DNA of 64,000 nucleotides from Datura wrightii (lineage: Eukaryota; Streptophyta; Magnoliopsida; Solanales; Solanaceae), in contig JASDFA010000003.1 in assembly GCA_035772735.1 (NCBI GenBank), positions 59,082,501 to 59,146,500 on the forward strand, in the 5' to 3' direction. Below are positions 58,341-64,000 of this stretch, piece by piece (position 1 is the first letter of the stretch; each line of letters starts with the position of its first letter). A program made the translations under genes and the position numbers. A model generated the notes under the pieces. The model saw only the letters and a list, made by a program, of their open reading frames with translations, had not been told where the DNA came from and did not search any database.

Positions 58341-58576
58341 TAACGTAAGATTGTTGCTCAGTTATTATTTTATTTCTTATTCCATCTGTTCTATGCATGA
58401 CTACCTTTTTTTATTGTGTAATGGTTGTATAACGTCCTGCTAAGTGCCCATGTTGGACATTTCTGCGTTTCAGGTTTCCACATAGTCCATATTATGGAGG
58501 AGGACTCTACCAAAATTTTTTTCTAAACCATGGGTAAGAGAGTGAACCTGAGAATGACATTACAGGATGAATGTTC

Positions 58577-58591
58577 CTAAGGGGGGAAGGA
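58577..58591 (+). promoter_or_regulatory. GypG polypurine tract
   Basis: CTAAGGGGGGAAGGA abuts the LTR start and is preceded by GGATGAATGTTC. Confidence 0.85.
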
Positions 58592-61518
58592 TGTTACACC
58601 GCATAAAAGTTAATGATTAGTAAGTGTACGCGTGGATTTGTGACGAATAAAGAGAGCGTGATGCATGTAGAAAAAGCCTTGGAAGTGGGGTCGTATGGAA
58701 CCAGCATGCATAGGGCCAGCGTGACGCGCTAGCCAACAACACATTGGCCAACGCGGCGCGGCGCGGCAAGGAGGTCGGCGCGATGGGCAGTGCGGCGATC
58801 CCCCTGCCACCGCCTGTAATATATATATAAGCTCTTCTCTTCAATTTTAATTCATTTCTAATGTTTTCTTCGGCCATATTAAGAGGAGAACGAGAATTTC
58901 TATACTTTTTCACCCGATTACGCTATCAAGCACGGTCCAAACTCAAATTAACTACAGGTATCAAACTCTAAACCTATAGGGAGAATTACTATGGAGTTAT
59001 TTTCTCGAAATGAGCCCAGCAAATTGGAACCCCACCGAGTAGAAGTTATTTGAATTGCTCCAAACTGATTCCTAATTAACCACAGGCTCTAGGTAATCAC
59101 TTCTCCCTTCTAAACTCTTGGGAAATTATAGGCTTTCGTACGTATTTTGCGAAGTTGAAGTATTATTTTTATTAGTATCAAAAGTTATCATTTTAAGCTG
59201 AATTTAATATTGAAATTAGTCTCTTTCTCCCAGTATTACTGTTATAGCTGAAAAAAGATGACGAATACAAGTCGAAAGTTGTCGATTATTTGGGAAACGA
59301 CAATCGAGGTATGAAAGGCTTATCCCTCAGCAAGTTATTCTCATCGTACAATACTACGACTTATGTTCTTAAATGGAATTAACGGTCCCATATGTTGCAA
59401 ATAGTTTCTACCAGTAGACTTTTATTAGACATGTTGTAGTCATTTGTTGTCTGTAGACTATGAATATATATGTTCTGGTTAGCTGCTAGATAACGGTATA
59501 GATTATACAACAATTTCCCTTGTCGAGAAAGAACATGCTAAGTGTGACACATGCTAGAAGCGCCATAGAAACTGTTTTATCCTCCAATTCATTATGTTAG
59601 TAGAATTATATGTTTTATTGTCAGACCTTGACCTTAGAAGCTCGTGGATAATTATTGGGCCTGAGTTTGTAAGTTGAACATCATAGGCGTAGCTAGGCGA
59701 TACATCTACCAGTTTGGCGACGTATTGTCAGTGAAGCACGCTTAGAGGCCATTAGCATACCGTTACGCCTCAGGACTAGAAACTTAGATAGGATGGACAT
59801 ACTTTAGAGTCAGCGGCACTAGGGTTGTCGAGAGAACTGAGTGACAGCGTGTCATCTAGTTAGCTACTACTAGTGACTGTCAGTTCCAGTTGACTTAGTA
59901 TTCATCATACAGGATGCCCAGAAAGCCATCCCAGTCGATCAGGTCAAATAGACCCATGGGTACACTAAGGAAGGGGACCTTATTATTAGTTAGAGGCGGG
60001 GCCAACGCCCTAAGCCTGCTCCTATGAGATAATTAGGTATAGGTTTCCGTGAGTGGCTAAGTCTGTGTAAGATTGACTTCATGGTTAGGAATCGTCCAAA
60101 GAGTCATGTAAGATCCGACAAGGCCAAGTTAAGGTCTAAAGGACTAGAACCATGTTAGCACCGTATTACCCTCAAGCTAGGAAGTTCTGTAAGCTACCTG
60201 TGGGGGACTACAGACCGACCGCTCAAAAGCATGTTTGGTCAGTAGAAGTCCTACAACATTTCTAAGTAAAGGGATTAAGTAGTTGGTCGTCTGCAATCCT
60301 ACAGTTGCTTGTGAGTTATAATTTCCCGAACAAGACATCCAGAGTATTATTAGGCCACTCTAGATCTTGCCCTATTCGTTCTAGACTGTTAGAGATTATG
60401 ATCACCACCAGGATCCGTTGATCATATACAGGTGCACGAGGTAAGCCTGCTAGCATCTATATAGATTATTCTAGGGGTGATCAGCGGTCACGTTAGGCCC
60501 CGAAGGCTAGATACATTTTTCGAGTGGTAAATTGAGACCCCAGTATAGCACCTCGGGTGGAGTTGCCCTCACTTAGGAGCCTTCTATGACCACCCCAGGG
60601 ATACTAGCTGTGTCATCGCCCGCCAAGGGCTTGATGATTTTGCTCCAAGGAGCGATATGCCATCCCAAGGAATGATGATAAGGCCCAAGGTCCTTATACA
60701 ACCCATTCCATGGCTGGACTATTATTTCTATGTCGTATCAGCATCACATCCCCGTCGAGCCTGGTGCCCAGGGTGAAGTTATTAGGAGTCCACTGGACTT
60801 AGACACAGGTACAAATAAGTATCCAAGCGAGCTCAGTTGCAGGCCTAGAGGATAGGTAGGTTGGCTATAGCACCAGTAGAGTCATAGAAACCTATATAGG
60901 GGTATATAGATTGAAGTGTACTTACCAGGCTTTTGGGGGTTCTGGTAGGTTATTTCTATGTTGGTTGTACCTTCCAGGATTATGGGGGCCAGGTTAGGTT
61001 CTTGTTTGTATTCCTGTCTGCTTGCTATAGCGTATGAATATATGATTGTACAATCATAGCTCATATACGTGTAGTGTTTTGATCGATGCAAATTACAAAT
61101 AAGTCAGCTTACAGGTTAATTTTTCTTCCCCTTCTCTCTACTTACTTTCAGTCTTTAATAACTTACTTGCTGCCTCACATATTCAGTACATATTGTACTG
61201 AAGCCCATCCCCGGGAGCTACATTACTTGCTTGAAGGTTTAGACAGACAAATTTCAGGCTCTCCAGTAGCAGCTGTTCAGAGTCAGCAATTTGGCCAGCT
61301 CCCTTCGTTTGGATTTTCCATATTGTAGAGGTTACAGTCTTACAGTTGTATAGCATTTGGGATAGGGCGGGGCCCTGTGCCAACCACTATTTCTATTCTT
61401 AGAGGCTTGCAGACTATCGTCTTCAGTTAGTTAGTGTTGTTCACCGTATGGGGCCTAAATTAGTTATGTTTTGTATGTTGTCCGTGTGGGGTATGGTGGT
61501 CTTGTCAGCCTGCATAGG
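58592..61518 (+). repeat. GypG 3' LTR, cut by GypH
   Basis: Starts TGTTACACCGCATAAAAG. At least 2.9 kb, with no CA end because GypH begins at 61519. It carries a GC-rich block (GCGGCGCGGCGCGG near 58,750), two copies of a CCAGG(C/A)TTNTGGGGG unit near 60,927-60,990, and the CAGTAC hairpin at 61184-61200. The part at about 59,570-60,880 matches nothing else in the window and I see no gene in it. Confidence 0.7.
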
Positions 61519-64000
61519 TGTCACACCCAAACCCGGGGAGGTGTGAATGGCACCTAGTGCCACCCCTGATAAGAGCATACCCGATGCCCCAAAAATAAAA
61601 CAAAATCCAGAACCGATGAGGTTCAACAACGAACCAACTATAAAATCAGAAAAAGATGATAGATTATAGCGGAAGCTGGCTCATTTGACCAACCAAGAAA
61701 AATAAATACAATTTGCCGTCAAGGCCACAGAATGGAAGAAAAACTATACAACGGCCCACCTGGCCTAAAACAATGACACTACACCCACAACAAATCTATA
61801 CGAGCCTCTAAAACTATAATAGAAATCAACTGCTTGGGACAAGGCCCCGAACTACCCATAACTCAACCTATGGCTACTCTGAAAGAACTAGAGCACACCA
61901 ACTCAGTTGGAACTCCACTCAGCAACCAAGAACCTGATCTAACAGCACACCATCACCTGCAGGCATGAATGCAGCGCCCCAACTAGGGCATCAGTACAAT
62001 AATGTACCGAGCATGAAAGGCAGAAACAACAGGAAGACAAAGATAGAGATCAATAAATATACCAAATATTGCAGAAGGAGATCTTAACTTATAAAACCTA
62101 CCTGGCCCCCATAAGCCTGGCAAGTACAAACCAACATACAAACAAAACCTACCTGGCCCCCATAAGCCCTGCAAGTCCAAAAAGTAAATAAAAATACAAT
62201 GGCACCTAGCTAACCCAGCTCACCTGTCATCCCCTGTAGAACTCTCAATGGCCTCAGCTAACACCATCCAACATCTAGTATCCATTGCTATTAGATAACA
62301 AATAACACAAGAAACAACCATAGAATAATGCAAACCATTTCATAAGTAAACACCAGTTAATCAACATCATCAATCAGGCACTGCCAGACACTTTCTCGGC
62401 TGCGCACAATTTGCGGAGCTCAATCCATCTGGGAGAACCAAACGCGATCCCAGGAAGGCTCAGACATGTCGGACCACTCTCAAATCATGTCTCAACTCAA
62501 CACTACGGAGGACATCATTCTCAACCTCGTAGGTCATTTCACTCCTTAGGTTCAACCCCTCAGCTGGAAACACTCTCGTGCGGCGGGTATCCACTTGCCA
62601 TAAGGCACGTCGGGCTCGACCCTAGCAGAAACAATTCTCGTGCATCAAGTATCCACAATCCACAAGGCCTCAAATATAACACACACACAATCAAAAACAA
62701 TAATAATACATGCTCAAATATCCAACAATCGTCTCTCAAACCCCACAACCCAACTATTACAACACAATACTATTTTTTCACATCTAGCCGTCCACCGACG
62801 AGCCACTAACCAAGCTAAGGACCACCATCCTAACCAATATATCCTCAAGATTTACAAACATCCCACTTGCCACTCTAATTACCACTAACATCAAGGGAGA
62901 CGGCCAAATCAGCCCATGTGTCACCACTGCCATCACGTGCCCTCGACGCGGTCATACGATCGCCAATTCAAATATAACAATGGATTGTCGCAGCCATTGA
63001 CCTTAACCACTATAATCCCTCATTCACTTGACAATATAATCCCCTATTCTTATTCACTCAAACATCCCACAACTTTCCACAAGAAGCACACACCTCACAC
63101 ACGACCTCTCTACCCGAGCCTAACAATTTGACATGACTACGATTCTCTGCACTCAAGCCCGAGCCACCAACCAAACCAGCACCTTATACAAACCATTTTT
63201 ACCATATAAACAGAAAAACTGAGTTAAATAATATCAAAACACAAGCCATCGCAAAACAGCCAACACACACGTCGACACGGACGACAGCGGCAATGGAATT
63301 CATGCCGACAAAGAGAGGAACAAGCCTAACATATCTTAGCTTCAAGCCTGGAAGAACTTGAGCCTTCAACACCATGAACCTACTGCCTAAAGGAAGTCCA
63401 ATATTCTGCCAAAATTCATCCAACATAACCAATAACAAAAACAAGACAAATGAAGCTTACACGACAAGATTCATAGGAATTCGACGGTAGAAACTCCAAT
63501 ACAACAACCTACTGAGGTGAACACACCTATAACCAACGTTATACCTAAGGAGAACAAAAGGAAGAATTCTTACCAAAATATGCACCACTAAACAGCCACC
63601 AACATCCCGGAAAAGACACCAAACCACGGACTACACCAAGCTCCCGACTTTTCGACATCAAAATCAAGTTGAGCCATGAATTCTAGCCCCAAAACCCAAA
63701 GGAAACCATGGAGAGTACTTGAGAGAGGTTTCATACGCAATATGTTGCTGGAAAATGAATTTTGATGACCAACAACCGACCAAAGGGGATTAAATAATCC
63801 TCCACCGCCTTAAGAACTTGTGAGGTGCTTGCTTGCGCGGTCTTGCAAAAATGGAAATATCTCTCTATTCCAAAGTCAGATTGACAAACGGTTTGATGCA
63901 ATGGAAAGTAGACTCATAGATATTTAATTTGATAGTTTTCACACCCCCTAAATCCTTATAGATTGGGAGAAAAGCTTCGATAAATTTGACCTAAAATTCA
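61519..64000 (-). repeat. GypH LTR, continuing off the right edge
   Basis: Begins TGTCACACCCAAACCCGG on plus, the typical 3' end of a gypsy LTR read in reverse. No primer site lies to its left, so this is the outer edge of a 3' LTR or a solo LTR. It has a 38-bp repeat spaced 51 bases apart (62093-62130 and 62144-62181) and the hairpin at 61991-62010. Short ORFs here (for example 62411-62809) have no family resemblance and I treat them as chance. Confidence 0.65.

Noticed and set aside
62411..62809. 132-codon ORF near the right edge
   Set aside because: Low-complexity Asn/Thr/His-rich product within LTR-like sequence; no recognised motif.

Overview
This window looks like repeat-rich heterochromatin from a large plant genome. 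I see no host gene, rRNA, tRNA gene, bacterial operon or CRISPR array. Almost every base belongs to long-terminal-repeat (LTR) retrotransposons of the Ty3/gypsy superfamily, nested inside each other. Two lineages dominate. Tekay/Del-like chromoviruses have LTRs of about 2.1-2.6 kb, an initiator-Met-tRNA primer site and a chromodomain after integrase. Athila-like elements have a TGGCGCC-type primer site (tRNA-Asp type), one gag-pol frame and an env-like third ORF. The style suggests a dicot, and Solanaceae is my guess, but that is inference.

Left half (1-39,802), from outside in. TekC (gag, primer site and LTR, 36,594-39,802, minus strand) was hit in gag by TekB (minus; pieces at 3,052-5,371, 18,034-20,054 and 35,676-36,593). 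TekB then received three insertions. TekA (1-3,051, minus, continuing off the left edge) lies in its RNase H region. AthA (5,372-18,033, minus) lies in gag and is complete, with a 5-bp target duplication and LTRs roughly 97% identical by eye. A long-inverted-repeat DNA element, FB1 (from about 20,055), lies in its LTR. FB1's right arm was itself split by AthB (21,390-35,631, plus), an older and more decayed Athila copy.

Right half (39,803-64,000). A scrap of Athila gag (AthC) abuts the 3' end of a chromovirus (GypD, 40,741-44,386, plus). Next comes TekE (plus, pieces at 44,387-45,571 and 53,229-55,162), split in RNase H by TekF (45,572-53,228, minus), an internally deleted element with both LTRs and a 5-bp target duplication. 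GypG (55,163-61,518, plus) follows; it is internally deleted and its 3' LTR is cut by the LTR of GypH (61,519 to the edge, minus), a related family in opposite orientation.

All coding regions are broken. AthA is least damaged: its gag-pol and env-like frames carry only a few stops and frameshifts. Many stops are what C-to-T change at methylated cytosines would give.

The most interesting signals are non-coding. (1) A hairpin with near-invariant loop AGGCA[A/G] and covarying stems lies just after pol in both Athila elements. (2) Polypurine-tract-like words flank the env-like ORF in both Athila elements. (3) AthA's LTR palindromes recur in its pol-env spacer. (4) A covarying CAGTAC...GTACTG hairpin occurs in LTRs of several families. 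(5) Two independent insertions hit adjacent 5-mers of the same RNase H codons.
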